Source: Martelella limonii (GTDB lineage: Bacteria > Pseudomonadota > Alphaproteobacteria > Rhizobiales > Rhizobiaceae). Taken from it: 64,000 bases of DNA. Location: assembly GCF_013344475.1 (NCBI RefSeq), contig NZ_JABUOU010000010.1, positions 62,001 to 126,000 of the forward strand. Direction: 5' to 3'. Below are positions 55,778 through 63,994 of the stretch, in pieces (within the stretch, counting starts at the first letter, position 1; each line of letters starts with the position of its first letter). The notes under the pieces were generated by a model. It was not told where the DNA came from, searched no databases, and worked only from the letters and a program-made list of their open reading frames with translations. The translations under genes were made by a program, and so were the position numbers.

Positions 55778-56956
55778 ATGAAGGACTATGATGTCATAAT
55801 CGTGGGTGCTGGTGCGGCCGGGCTGATGTGTGCCGCGCGCGCCGGAAAGCGCGGGCGCCGCGTGCTTCTCGTCGACCATGCGGCAAAGCCCGGCGAGAAA
55901 ATCCGTATCTCCGGCGGCGGACGCTGCAACTTCACCAATATCCATGCGGGCCCGCGCAATTATATCAGCGAAAATCCGCATTTCGCCAAATCGGCGCTGG
56001 CGCGCTACCGGCCGCAGGATTTCATCGATCTCGTCGATCGCCATGGCATCGCCTGGCACGAGAAGACGCTCGGCCAGCTGTTCTGCGACGGCTCGGCGCG
56101 CGAGATCATCGCGATGCTGCTCCGGGAATGCGAGGAAGGCGGGGTCACGATCGCGCTTTCGACCTCGGTCTTGGATATCGCACGCACCGGCGACCGGTTC
56201 ACGCTGAGGCTCAATGATGTGCCTGCCTCAGCAGAAGCCCTTGTGGTTGCGTCGGGCGGCAAGTCGATCCCGAAAATGGGGGCGACCGGCCTTGCCTATG
56301 AGATTGCTGCCATGTTCGGCGTGCCGATGGTCGAGACCCGTCCGGCGCTGGTGCCCTTCACGCTCGATCCTGTGTTGCAGGAGGCCTTGCAGCCGCTGTC
56401 GGGCATTGGCGTCGACAGCGAAGTTCGCTGCGGCAAGACCGCGTTTCGCGAGGCGATGCTGATCACCCATCGCGGCCTTTCCGGCCCTGCCATCCTGCAG
56501 ATTTCGTCTTACTGGAAGCCCGGCGGCGAGATCGCCGTCAGGATGCTGCCGGATGTCGCGCTCGAGGATGAGCTCATCAAGGCAAAGCGGGAAAATGGCA
56601 GGCAGTCGGCCCAGACCGCGCTCGCGCAGCACCTGCCGAAACGGCTCGCGCAATTCCTTGCCGAGCGGCACGGGCCGCAAGGCGCGCTTGCCGATGCCAG
56701 CGACAAGGCGCTCAGGCGGCTTGCGGAAGCGGTTCAGGACTGGCGGATCAAGCCCAACGGCACGGAAGGCTACCGCACGGCCGAGGTCACCCTTGGCGGC
56801 ATCGATACCCGTGCGCTGTCCTCGGCCACGATGGAGACGCGGTCTGTTCCGGGGCTTTATTTCATCGGCGAATGCGTCGATGTCACCGGCTGGCTCGGCG
56901 GCTACAATTTTCAGTGGGCCTGGGCCTCCGGCGTTGCTGCGGGCGATGCCGTCTGA
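55778..56956 (+). CDS. NAD(P)/FAD-dependent oxidoreductase, HI0933/YhiN family
   Basis: A 392-residue flavoprotein of unknown reaction. The FAD motif VIIVGAGAAGLMCAARAGKRG is followed by the family hallmark ISGGGRCNFTN. IASGGKSIPKMGATGLAYEIAAMFG (here VASGG) and the ending GECVDVTGWLGGYNFQWAWASG are also diagnostic. It is divergent from puuA. An antisense small ORF overlaps its last 74 bases. Confidence 0.9.
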   Translation: MKDYDVIIVGAGAAGLMCAARAGKRGRRVLLVDHAAKPGEKIRISGGGRCNFTNIHAGPRNYISENPHFAKSALARYRPQDFIDLVDRHGIAWHEKTLGQLFCDGSAREIIAMLLRECEEGGVTIALSTSVLDIARTGDRFTLRLNDVPASAEALVVASGGKSIPKMGATGLAYEIAAMFGVPMVETRPALVPFTLDPVLQEALQPLSGIGVDSEVRCGKTAFREAMLITHRGLSGPAILQISSYWKPGGEIAVRMLPDVALEDELIKAKRENGRQSAQTALAQHLPKRLAQFLAERHGPQGALADASDKALRRLAEAVQDWRIKPNGTEGYRTAEVTLGGIDTRALSSATMETRSVPGLYFIGECVDVTGWLGGYNFQWAWASGVAAGDAV

Positions 56957-57101
56957 GCGCTTTTACGGCCCTCAGCAGCCATGCAGCAAGCGCGTAACAC
57001 GGTCGCGGAAGCGGTCTCGCAAAAGCGCGGTAATAGTCGTCCTCGGTGAGTCTGCGTTGCTCAAAAAACGCCTGGAAGGCACGATGGCGGTGTTCATGCA
57101 T
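56883..57101 (-). CDS. Possible small basic protein divergent from the LysR gene
   Basis: A 72-residue ORF whose ATG is preceded at good spacing by AGGGAGA. The N-terminal part is His- and Arg-rich with an acidic patch (RRLTEDDYYRAF), then a short hydrophobic stretch (CYALAAWLLRAVKAL) and a strongly basic tail. It overlaps the 3' end of the YhiN gene in antisense by 74 bases. I do not recognise a family. The ribosome site and the position divergent from a LysR regulator support it, but the composition also fits a chance ORF. Confidence 0.4.
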   Translation of the reverse strand: MHEHRHRAFQAFFEQRRLTEDDYYRAFARPLPRPCYALAAWLLRAVKALRRHRPQQRRRPRPTENCSRRASR

Positions 57102-57155
57102 GGTGATGTCTCCCTGGTCGAAGCCATCCCCGTTATTAAGAGCGAAAATTACCGT

Positions 57156-57184
57156 TTGATACCGCCGCAAACGCACGCTATTTT
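57156..57184 (+). promoter_or_regulatory. Promoter of the LysR gene giving a leaderless mRNA
   Basis: TTGATA (57156-57161), a 17-base spacer and TATTTT (57179-57184) form a good sigma-70 promoter. The predicted transcription start, six or seven bases later, coincides with the A of the ATG at 57191. Confidence 0.6.
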
Positions 57185-57199
57185 TCATTTATGAAAAAT
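57180..57199. promoter_or_regulatory. Palindrome overlapping the -10 box and LysR start codon
   Basis: ATTTTTCAT, two bases, ATGAAAAAT form a perfect 9-bp inverted repeat that spans the -10 region, the transcription start and the first codons. Binding of a regulator here would block its own transcription. Confidence 0.6.
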
Positions 57200-58066
57200 G
57201 CTCCATGGTCGCTCTATCAACTGTTTCTGCTTGTCGTTCGACACGGCGGCCTCTCGGGTGCGGCGGATGAAAGCGGACTGAGCCCGGCTACGGTCGGCCG
57301 CCATATGCTCGATCTCGAAAAGCGGTTGGGGCGCGCCCTGTTCCGGCGCAGTCAGCGCGGCTATCGGCTGACCCAGGACGGAGAGAAGCTGTTTGCCATG
57401 CTGAGGGAGGCAGAAGGCAGTCTGCGCCGCGTTGCGGACTGGCAGGGCGAAGCATCAGCGCCGACCCTGGTGCGGCTGGCGATCGGCACATGGAATGCCT
57501 TTTTGATTAGTCAGCATATCAACGATATCCAGCCGCCCGGGGATCGTGTGCGCCTGCAATTCGTTGTCGGCGAGCAACGCGCAAGCCTTGCCCATCGCGA
57601 AAACCATATCGGCATTCGTTCATTCCGGCCGGAGGAGACCAATCTTGCCGCCCGGCGCCTCTGCGCCGTGGCCTATGCGCCGTTTGGAGCGAAAAATGCC
57701 CCCGCATCTCAATTGGAGCGATGGGTGGCCGTTAGCCAGGACGAGGCGGTTTCAGACTATCTGCGCTATCCGCACAGACAACGCGCTAGGGCGATCGCCA
57801 TAACCGCCAGCCGTCCCCGTTCGATGCTCGATCTTGTCGAGGCCGGAGCGGGGATTGCCGTGCTGCCCTGCTTCATCGGAGATACCAATCAGAGGCTTGA
57901 GCGCGCTGGCGCCATCATCGACGAACTCACGCATGAGCAATGGCTGGTGCTCCACGATGATGACCGCCATCAGCGCGAGATCAGAAAGATAGCGGATCGG
58001 CTGGCGCGGTTCATGAAGGCCCGCCAGCAGCTTTACGCGGGAAAACGTTCGGAAGCGGACCTGTGA
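57191..58066 (+). CDS. LysR family transcriptional regulator
   Basis: A 291-residue regulator. The helix-turn-helix is WSLYQLFLLVVRHGGLSGAADESGLSPATVGRHMLDLEKRLGRALFRRS at residues ~6-54, and a periplasmic-binding-like effector domain follows (AGAGIAVLPCFIGD near residue 220). The usual LysR N-terminus matches the ATG at 57191, yet no Shine-Dalgarno sequence precedes it, and the promoter places the mRNA 5' end at the ATG. Its target genes are not obvious: upstream lies the divergent small ORF and downstream the convergent AsmA-like gene. Confidence 0.9.
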   Translation: MKNAPWSLYQLFLLVVRHGGLSGAADESGLSPATVGRHMLDLEKRLGRALFRRSQRGYRLTQDGEKLFAMLREAEGSLRRVADWQGEASAPTLVRLAIGTWNAFLISQHINDIQPPGDRVRLQFVVGEQRASLAHRENHIGIRSFRPEETNLAARRLCAVAYAPFGAKNAPASQLERWVAVSQDEAVSDYLRYPHRQRARAIAITASRPRSMLDLVEAGAGIAVLPCFIGDTNQRLERAGAIIDELTHEQWLVLHDDDRHQREIRKIADRLARFMKARQQLYAGKRSEADL

Positions 58067-58111
58067 AACGCCATTCCAGTCGGGCCGGAGATGAGGATCT
58101 TGACGCCTGCC

Positions 58112-59932
58112 TCACTCGTCGGCGGCAGGCGGCGTCGCCTCGCTGACCCGTGCAAAGGCCGCCAGCGCATTGCCGTCGATATCAAGCGCGATCGGCGCAC
58201 CATCGCCGGATGTGGGAACGGCCGTCAGATGCGCGGAGAGCTTTCCGGTATCGGTGTCGATCCGGCCATTGATGGTGATCTCTTCGTTTTCGGCCTCGAT
58301 GGTGACGCCGTCAAGCGTCAGTTCCGCGCCGTTCAATGTGCCGCGTCCCTTGATCGCGCGAAATGCATAAGGCGATTGTTTGAGCGGCGAAAAGGCGAAG
58401 GAGCGGCTGTTTCGGGCGGTCTCCAGGATTGATGCGAGGTCCAGCCAGTTCAGCGTTCCCGCCTGTGCCGAAAACCGGAAGCTGCCGGTGAGCCCGTCCT
58501 TGCCGTCGCGCGCGAAGGGGAGCGCTGCGGCATAGTTCAGCTCGAGGCTCAGTGCATCGCTTTCGAGTGGCACGGCGACGCCCAACTGGCGGAACAGCGG
58601 GGCGGACTTTACCGCCTCGGCATTCAGCCGAACGTCGGCGCTGTCATCGTTGCGCACGGAGATGTGGGCGAACAGCGATCCGGTGTCGAGCTTGCTGTCG
58701 GCGATATCGAAGCTTGTCTGCTCATCGGTGCGGATCACGCTCGCCGCGACGTCGGAAAGGGTGATGTCGGAAAGGCGCACGGTGCCCGCCGAGATCCTGA
58801 GGTCGAGATCGGAGAGCGCGTAGCGTTCATCATCGTCCGACCGGTCCATCATCGTGTCGATCCAGCCGGGCAGCGATGATTCGGCATCGAAAAGCGCAAT
58901 ATCGCTGAACGCCATGGTGGCGGTCACGCGCGAAGGCCCGTCTTCGGCCTGGGGCACGATATCGAGAACGCCGCTTCCCTTGGCATCGCCGAATGCAAGG
59001 TCGATGGGGGAGAAGCGGAGCGCGTTGCCGCTGCGCGATACCTGCCCCTTGAGCGAGGCCCGCTCGACGCTTCCGAGCAGCCGGGTTTCGACGCCAAGCG
59101 CGGCCAGGAGCTTCTGGAGATCGCTCGTCGACAACGAGAATGTGCCGTCAAGGAAATAGGGTTCGCGCCCCGAGGCCGTGCCCTGATAGCTGACCGTATT
59201 GGCGGAATTGGTGATGCTCAGTTCAACCTTCGAGGACTGGCCCGCAAGCACGGCTGCGGGCTTTGCAGCCCAGACCGAAACCGTGGTCGGCTCGCCGGCA
59301 AATTCGGCAGAGCCGCTGAACTCGGCCGCCCCGTCCAGTCTTGCCCATTCGAAATCGCCGTTGACGGCCTTGATGATCCAGGGTTCTTCTTCGCCGGCGA
59401 TCGCGATCGTGCTGTTTGCAAGCGTCAACGCGCCGGGTCCCTTGCCGTTCAGGACATCGACATGGCCGTCGCGTGCCGATGCGATCGCCTTGGCCATGGG
59501 GTTTGCGGCGGTCGCACCCTCGGCATCCTCGAAGATCAGAACCGCATTGTCGAGCGCCAGGTTGGAAAAGGAAGGGTGTCCGGTGAGCGCGCCGTAAAGG
59601 CTGATATCGGCGGTGAGTGTTCCGGCATTGCCGTAGACCAGAAGTCCGCCGCCCCCCGGACGGGGAACCGCTGCGCCATGGGTGATGAGCCTTGGGCGCG
59701 GCCAGTAGGAAATGTCCGCCTGCCCGGTGATCGATGCCGGCGCGCCCAGCCAGCCGCTCAGTTCCTCTTCGAAGGCGCTGCTCATTGCGCCGGGCGAAAT
59801 CACCGAGGGCACCAGATGATAGGCACCGACCGCAAGCAGGATGCCGCCGGCGAGCCCGTAGCGCACGAGCGGGCTGCGACGCAGCCGTGGTGTGCGGCCG
59901 GACGTTCTGCCGGTGGTAAAGGGATTTTTCAT
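58112..59932 (-). CDS. AsmA family protein
   Basis: A 606-residue envelope protein with an Arg-rich cytoplasmic N-terminus, one membrane anchor (LVRYGLAGGILLAVGAYHLVPSVI) and a long periplasmic beta-rich region. The opening ISYWPRPRLITHGAAVPRPG and the C-terminal AFRAIKGRGTLNGAELTLDGVTIEAENEEITINGRID match AsmA-type repeats. Such proteins are thought to help lipid transfer between membranes or outer-membrane biogenesis. It stands alone and is divergent from the rpsU region. Confidence 0.8.
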   Translation of the reverse strand: MKNPFTTGRTSGRTPRLRRSPLVRYGLAGGILLAVGAYHLVPSVISPGAMSSAFEEELSGWLGAPASITGQADISYWPRPRLITHGAAVPRPGGGGLLVYGNAGTLTADISLYGALTGHPSFSNLALDNAVLIFEDAEGATAANPMAKAIASARDGHVDVLNGKGPGALTLANSTIAIAGEEEPWIIKAVNGDFEWARLDGAAEFSGSAEFAGEPTTVSVWAAKPAAVLAGQSSKVELSITNSANTVSYQGTASGREPYFLDGTFSLSTSDLQKLLAALGVETRLLGSVERASLKGQVSRSGNALRFSPIDLAFGDAKGSGVLDIVPQAEDGPSRVTATMAFSDIALFDAESSLPGWIDTMMDRSDDDERYALSDLDLRISAGTVRLSDITLSDVAASVIRTDEQTSFDIADSKLDTGSLFAHISVRNDDSADVRLNAEAVKSAPLFRQLGVAVPLESDALSLELNYAAALPFARDGKDGLTGSFRFSAQAGTLNWLDLASILETARNSRSFAFSPLKQSPYAFRAIKGRGTLNGAELTLDGVTIEAENEEITINGRIDTDTGKLSAHLTAVPTSGDGAPIALDIDGNALAAFARVSEATPPAADE

Positions 59933-60427
59933 AAGGTCAGGCCTGTCTGTGCACGCTCCTCAACCGGCGATAGCCGAAAATGCGCAGCGGCACAATGTTT
60001 CGACCGCACTTGCTTGCGACATTGGGGATCGCGGGCGAGCGGCGGCGGCAGGAAAGGCCGGGCGCGATCCCTGCTGCAGCGCCGGTGCGACAAGGACTTT
60101 CACCCGTCATCGGCAATTTTGGGAGCGCCGGGCCGGGGCCCGCTCCTTGGCTATTTTCGAGCCTGGTGTTGTAATCGCCGCCAAGACGGCCTATATCTCG
60201 TCCATCGACGATTGCTTGTGATGCCTTCGGCCATACGCCGACCGATTTCCTCTCAAAATCGATATTCTCGTGCCGCAGAGGATGAAAGCAAGCGGTCCGC
60301 GCCCGTTTTTCGGGTTCGCGTCTTCCTCACTCATGGCTTTTGCCGCTGATTGGAAGATTTGCACATAACCGCTCTTTTAGAAGAGCGCGGCCGACGATCT
60401 TATTTCGGCTTGATCTTATTGCCCGGT
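59933..60427. other. Non-coding stretch upstream of the rpsU leader
   Basis: Nearly 500 bases without a convincing gene. A GC-rich hairpin at about 60122-60147 (GGAGCG with internal GGGC/GCCC pairing to CGCTCC) and an inverted repeat CGCTCTT-TTAG-AAGAGCG at 60370-60387 are visible. Together with the direct repeat that follows, it could hold a small RNA, but no promoter-terminator pair is clear. Confidence 0.3.
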
Positions 60428-60449
60428 TGACCACGGATGTACTGGCAGC
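60428..60449 (+). repeat. 22-bp direct repeat, copy 1
   Basis: The 22 bases from TGACCACGG to CTGGCAGC occur here and again, without a mismatch, at 60513-60534. The two copies start 85 bases apart in the leader of rpsU. The bases between them are unrelated. Confidence 0.8.
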
Positions 60450-60512
60450 CACACCGGCATTGGTGTTTTTCACCTTATTTCAAGCTGTTCAAGAATTGTC
60501 ATTCATTGTCGC

Positions 60513-60534
60513 TGACCACGGATGTACTGGCAGC
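60513..60534 (+). repeat. 22-bp direct repeat, copy 2
   Basis: Exact second copy of the repeat at 60428-60449, located 105 bases before the rpsU start. It might be a protein-binding or RNA-pairing element; no function is known to me. Confidence 0.8.
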
Positions 60535-60638
60535 GGCTGAGAAGAGGTCGGGTCATTCCCGGCCTTTTTGTTTTCGCTTCACCGGTTGCTGGATTTTTGC
60601 AGCCGGTGGCGAAAGTAAGCAACAACAAGGAGGTTTTC

Positions 60639-60863
60639 TTGCAGGTACTGGTAAGAGATAACAATGTCGATCAGGCGCTGCGCGTGCTGAAGAAGAAAAT
60701 GCAGCGCGAGGGCATCTTCCGCGAGATGCGGGCGCGCCGTTCTTACGAGAAGCCTTCGGAAAAACGCAATCGCGAAGCGGGTGAAGCCGTGCGGCGCCTG
60801 CGCAAGCTCAAGAGAAAGCAGCTCCAGCGCGAGGGCCTTCTGCCGTCTCGCGGAAAGCGCTGA
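60639..60863 (+). CDS. rpsU: 30S ribosomal protein S21 (TTG start)
   Basis: A 74-residue very basic protein of the small subunit, needed for efficient initiation. [42 protein letters not shown] is the S21 signature, with a Rhizobiales-type basic extension. The start is a TTG at 60639 with the near-perfect AAGGAGG five bases upstream; the frame is open further 5' but without homology. A small Lys-rich protein is encoded 35 bases downstream. Confidence 0.95.
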   Translation: MQVLVRDNNVDQALRVLKKKMQREGIFREMRARRSYEKPSEKRNREAGEAVRRLRKLKRKQLQREGLLPSRGKR

Positions 60864-60898
60864 TCGCGAAGAATTTCGATCACGGCCACGAGGTGGAT

Positions 60899-61105
60899 AT
60901 GACTGAGACAACGGAATTGAAGCCCGGCCGCGTGTCGGCCAGCGACAAGCTGGCGACGACTGACAAGGTGGCCCGCTCCATCATTGCTGAAGAGGCCTCT
61001 CTGAAGCAGAAGAAGACCGAGCGCCTGCGCCGCCTGCGTGAAGAGCGCGAGGCAGAGGCCGAAGAAAAGCCCGCTGCCAAGAAGGCTTCCGGCAAAAAGA
61101 AGTGA
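60899..61105 (+). CDS. Small Lys/Glu-rich protein downstream of rpsU
   Basis: A 68-residue, highly charged protein, probably helical (RSIIAEEASLKQKKTERLRRLREEREAEAEEKPA) with a Lys-rich tail (AAKKASGKKK). The ATG at 60899 follows CGAGG; a GTG two codons earlier is possible. It would be co-transcribed with rpsU and ends before a terminator. No named domain is recognised. The charge pattern suggests a nucleic-acid- or ribosome-associated protein, but that is only inference. Confidence 0.75.
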   Translation: MTETTELKPGRVSASDKLATTDKVARSIIAEEASLKQKKTERLRRLREEREAEAEEKPAAKKASGKKK

Positions 61106-61129
61106 GGCCAAGGCCTTTAGACGATCACG

Positions 61130-61157
61130 ACGGCTCGCAGCGATGCGGGCCGTTTTT
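61130..61157 (+). terminator. Rho-independent terminator of the rpsU transcript
   Basis: ACGGCTCGC pairs with GCGGGCCGT (one G-T) around a 6-nt loop, followed by TTTTT. Confidence 0.85.
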
Positions 61158-61306
61158 GTATCGGCGGCCGGAGACGCAGTGTTCATGGTAACACCCATTG
61201 CGAACGCCTGAAAGGATGGGCATCTTCCCGGCAACAGTGCCGTATCCGGCTTGCGCGCGGAACGGCCAATCACATGGGCATCGAAGATGCCGGAGGTACG
61301 CATAAA

Positions 61307-62329
61307 ATGAAGAAGATAGGATTTCTTTCCTTTGGTCACTGGACGCCGTCGCAGCAGTCGGCCACACGTTCGGCCGCCGATGTGCTTTCACAATCGATCG
61401 ATCTGGCGGTTGCTGCCGAGGAACTGGGCGCCGACGGCGCTTATTTCCGCGTCCATCACTTTGCCCGCCAGCTGGCCTCGCCGTTTCCGCTTCTCGCCGC
61501 CATCGGCGCGAAGACGAAGAAGATCGAGATCGGGACCGGCGTCATCGACATGCGCTACGAGAACCCGTTCTACATGGTAGAAGATGCCGGCAGCGCCGAT
61601 CTGATTTCCGGCGGCAGGCTGCAGCTCGGCATTTCCCGCGGCTCGCCCGAGCAGGTGGTCGAAGGCTACCGCTATTTTGGCCATGAGCCCGCCGAAGGCG
61701 AGGATGATGCCGCCATGGCGCGCCGTCATACGGAAGTGTTTCTGGAGCAGCTGGAAGGCCGTGGCTTTGCCGAACCCAATCCGCGCCCGATGTTTCCGAA
61801 CCCGCCCGGCCTGTTGCGGCTTGAGCCGCACGCGGAAGGGCTCAGAAAGCGCATCTGGTGGGGCTCCGCGACCAATGCAACGGCCGAATGGGCCGCAGGG
61901 CTCGGCATGAACCTGCAGAGCTCGACGCTGAAATTCGACGAGACCGGCGAGCCGCTGCACAAGCAGCAGGCCGACCAGATCCGGACATTCCGCGCGGCCT
62001 GGAAGAAGGCCGGCCATGATTTCGAGCCGCGCGTTTCCGTCAGCCGCTCGATCTTTGCCCTGACAAACGATCTGGACCGGGCCTATTTCGGCCGCAGCGG
62101 CGGCGGGCAGGACCAGATCGGCTATCTCGACGAGAAAACCCGCGCCGTATTCGGCCGCTCCTATGCCGCAGAGCCCGACAGGCTGATCGAGCAGCTGAAG
62201 GGCGATGAGGCGATCGCGGAAGCCGACACGCTGCTCTTGACCGTTCCGAACCAGCTCGGCGTCGATTACAACGCCCATGTCATCGAAGCGATCCTGAAGC
62301 ACGTTGCGCCCGGACTTGGCTGGCGTTGA
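61307..62329 (+). CDS. LLM class flavin-dependent oxidoreductase (luciferase-like)
   Basis: A 340-residue FMN-dependent TIM-barrel monooxygenase. IGFLSFGHWTPS begins the first strand, VAAEELGADGAYFRVHHFARQLASPFPLLAAIGAKTKKIEIGTGVIDMRYENPF is the classic LLM region, and SGGRLQLGISRGSPEQV the phosphate-binding part. The ATG at 61307 follows GGAGG at 11 bases; an in-frame upstream start at 61274 has no such signal. Substrate unknown; a flavin reductase would have to be supplied from elsewhere. Confidence 0.88.
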   Translation: MKKIGFLSFGHWTPSQQSATRSAADVLSQSIDLAVAAEELGADGAYFRVHHFARQLASPFPLLAAIGAKTKKIEIGTGVIDMRYENPFYMVEDAGSADLISGGRLQLGISRGSPEQVVEGYRYFGHEPAEGEDDAAMARRHTEVFLEQLEGRGFAEPNPRPMFPNPPGLLRLEPHAEGLRKRIWWGSATNATAEWAAGLGMNLQSSTLKFDETGEPLHKQQADQIRTFRAAWKKAGHDFEPRVSVSRSIFALTNDLDRAYFGRSGGGQDQIGYLDEKTRAVFGRSYAAEPDRLIEQLKGDEAIAEADTLLLTVPNQLGVDYNAHVIEAILKHVAPGLGWR

Positions 62330-62340
62330 CCATGGATTGC

Positions 62341-62376
62341 GGGCGGCGCGCGCATGCACGCGCCGCCCTGTTTTTC
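62341..62376 (+). terminator. Rho-independent terminator after the LLM gene
   Basis: GGGCGGCGCG pairs perfectly with CGCGCCGCCC around an 8-nt loop, followed by TGTTTTT. The region 62377-62572 shows no gene; it should hold the symporter promoter. Confidence 0.85.
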
Positions 62377-62572
62377 CGCACCCCTGCAGAACCTGCTTGC
62401 CCCTCCGTGCATTCGCGCCTACCTTCCCCTTAAGCAAAGCAAAAACAACGGGCTTCGGCGCGTGTGGGTGGGGACCCAGGAGCATAGTTGCGTCGTGAAT
62501 ACTGCGCGGTCCGGTGAGGTCCGCCGGACATGATGCGGTCTTGCGCTTTGTGCACAAACAGGGGGACTTGCA

Positions 62573-63994
62573 GTGCAGTTTTTGGATACACTCTTCAATT
62601 ATATCAATGATCTGACATGGGGCTGGGCGCTGGTTCCGTTCCTTGTCGTTCTCGGCGTGTTCTTCACGATCGCCAGCGGTTTCGTCCAGTTCCGCTTCTT
62701 CAAGCGCATGTTCGGCGTGTTGTGGGGCGATGAGGATGGCGATCCGAGCAAGATCAGCGCGCGCGAAGCGCTGTTCGTCTCCGTCGGCGGCCGCGTCGGC
62801 GGCGGCAATATCGCGGGCGTCGCGGTTGCCATCACCGCCGGCGGCCCGGGTGCCGTGTTCTGGATGTGGGCGATCGCGCTGGTCGGCATGTGCTCCGGCC
62901 TTGTCGAGGCCACGCTTGCCCAGCTCTACAAGCGCACCGAGCCCAATGGCGACTATCGCGGTGGCCCCGCCCGCGCCATCATCCACGGACTTGGCACGAA
63001 TTATCGCTGGCTCGCCGTCATCTACTCTGTCTGCCTGATCGCAGCCTTCGCCATCGGCTTCAACGCCTTCCAGGGCAATACGGTGGCGGGTGCCGCCGCC
63101 GACAGTCTCGGCATTCCGCGCTACATCACCGGCGTCGTGCTGGCGGCGGCCACGGGCTTCATCGTCTTCGGCGGCATCCATCGCATCGCCAAGGTCTCCG
63201 ATGTGATCATCCCGATCATGGCCTTCGGCTATATCGCCATGGCGCTGGTGATCATCCTGCTCAACATCACCGCCCTTCCGGCCGTGCTGTGGGATATCGT
63301 CGCCAATGCGCTCGGCTTCCGTGAGGCGGTTGCCGGCGGCATCGGCGCCGCAGTGTCGAACGGTCTGAGGCGCGGTCTGTTCTCCAACGAGGCCGGTCTC
63401 GGCTCGGCTCCGAACGTTGCCGCCACCGCCTATGTCCGCCACCCCGTGAGCCAGGGAATCACACAGAGCTTCTCGGTGTTCATCGACACCATCATCATCT
63501 GCTCCTGCACCGCCTTCGTCATTCTTCTTGGCGATGTCTACCAGCCGGGCCAGGAGGGTGTCGACGGCGTGATCCTGACGCAGCAGAGCGTTGTCGACCA
63601 CCTTGGCAGCTGGGCGCAATATTATCTGACGGCGGCCATCTTCCTGTTCTCGTTCTCGTCGATCATCTACAATTACTATCTCGGCGAAAACGCGCTGGAC
63701 TTCATGACCAACAAGAAGAGCGCGCTGCAGATCCTCAGGATCATCATCATCGCGATCGTCTTCATCGGCGCGGTGGCGCCCGGTGCCACATCGGTCTTCA
63801 ACTTCTCCGACCCGATGATGGGCATTCTGGCCGTCGTCAACCTTCTGGCGCTGACCATGCTGTTCCCGACCGCGCTGCGCCTGATCAACGACTACCGCAA
63901 CCAGCTTTCGTCCGGCATCAGGCGGCCGCTGTTCGATCCGAAGAAGTTCCCGGATCTCGACACCGACCCGACCGCCTGGCCGGACGCGAAGTAA
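62573..63994 (+). CDS. Alanine/glycine:cation symporter (AgcS) family protein
   Basis: A 473-residue sodium-coupled amino-acid carrier with about 11 membrane helices. Signatures are GNIAGVAVAITAGGPGAVFWMW and GLRRGLFSNEAGLGSAPNVAATAYVRHPVSQG, which hold family-conserved Gly, Asn and Glu. The GTG start at 62573 is preceded by GGGGGA. The protein is complete, ending six bases before the window edge. Substrate is probably alanine or glycine. Confidence 0.92.
   Translation: MQFLDTLFNYINDLTWGWALVPFLVVLGVFFTIASGFVQFRFFKRMFGVLWGDEDGDPSKISAREALFVSVGGRVGGGNIAGVAVAITAGGPGAVFWMWAIALVGMCSGLVEATLAQLYKRTEPNGDYRGGPARAIIHGLGTNYRWLAVIYSVCLIAAFAIGFNAFQGNTVAGAAADSLGIPRYITGVVLAAATGFIVFGGIHRIAKVSDVIIPIMAFGYIAMALVIILLNITALPAVLWDIVANALGFREAVAGGIGAAVSNGLRRGLFSNEAGLGSAPNVAATAYVRHPVSQGITQSFSVFIDTIIICSCTAFVILLGDVYQPGQEGVDGVILTQQSVVDHLGSWAQYYLTAAIFLFSFSSIIYNYYLGENALDFMTNKKSALQILRIIIIAIVFIGAVAPGATSVFNFSDPMMGILAVVNLLALTMLFPTALRLINDYRNQLSSGIRRPLFDPKKFPDLDTDPTAWPDAK

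Noticed and set aside
59462-60349. 295-codon open frame on the plus strand
   Set aside because: The first half is antisense to the AsmA-like gene; the rest has no motif, ribosome site or homology-like pattern.
60428-60534. Possible CRISPR
   Set aside because: Only two copies, no further repeat-spacer units and no cas genes in the window.
61388-63619. 743-codon open frame on the minus strand
   Set aside because: It is the mirror of the LLM oxidoreductase and AgcS genes, which have strong family motifs. The minus-strand translation is Arg/Asp/His-rich with no recognisable domain, as is usual for antisense frames in GC-rich DNA.
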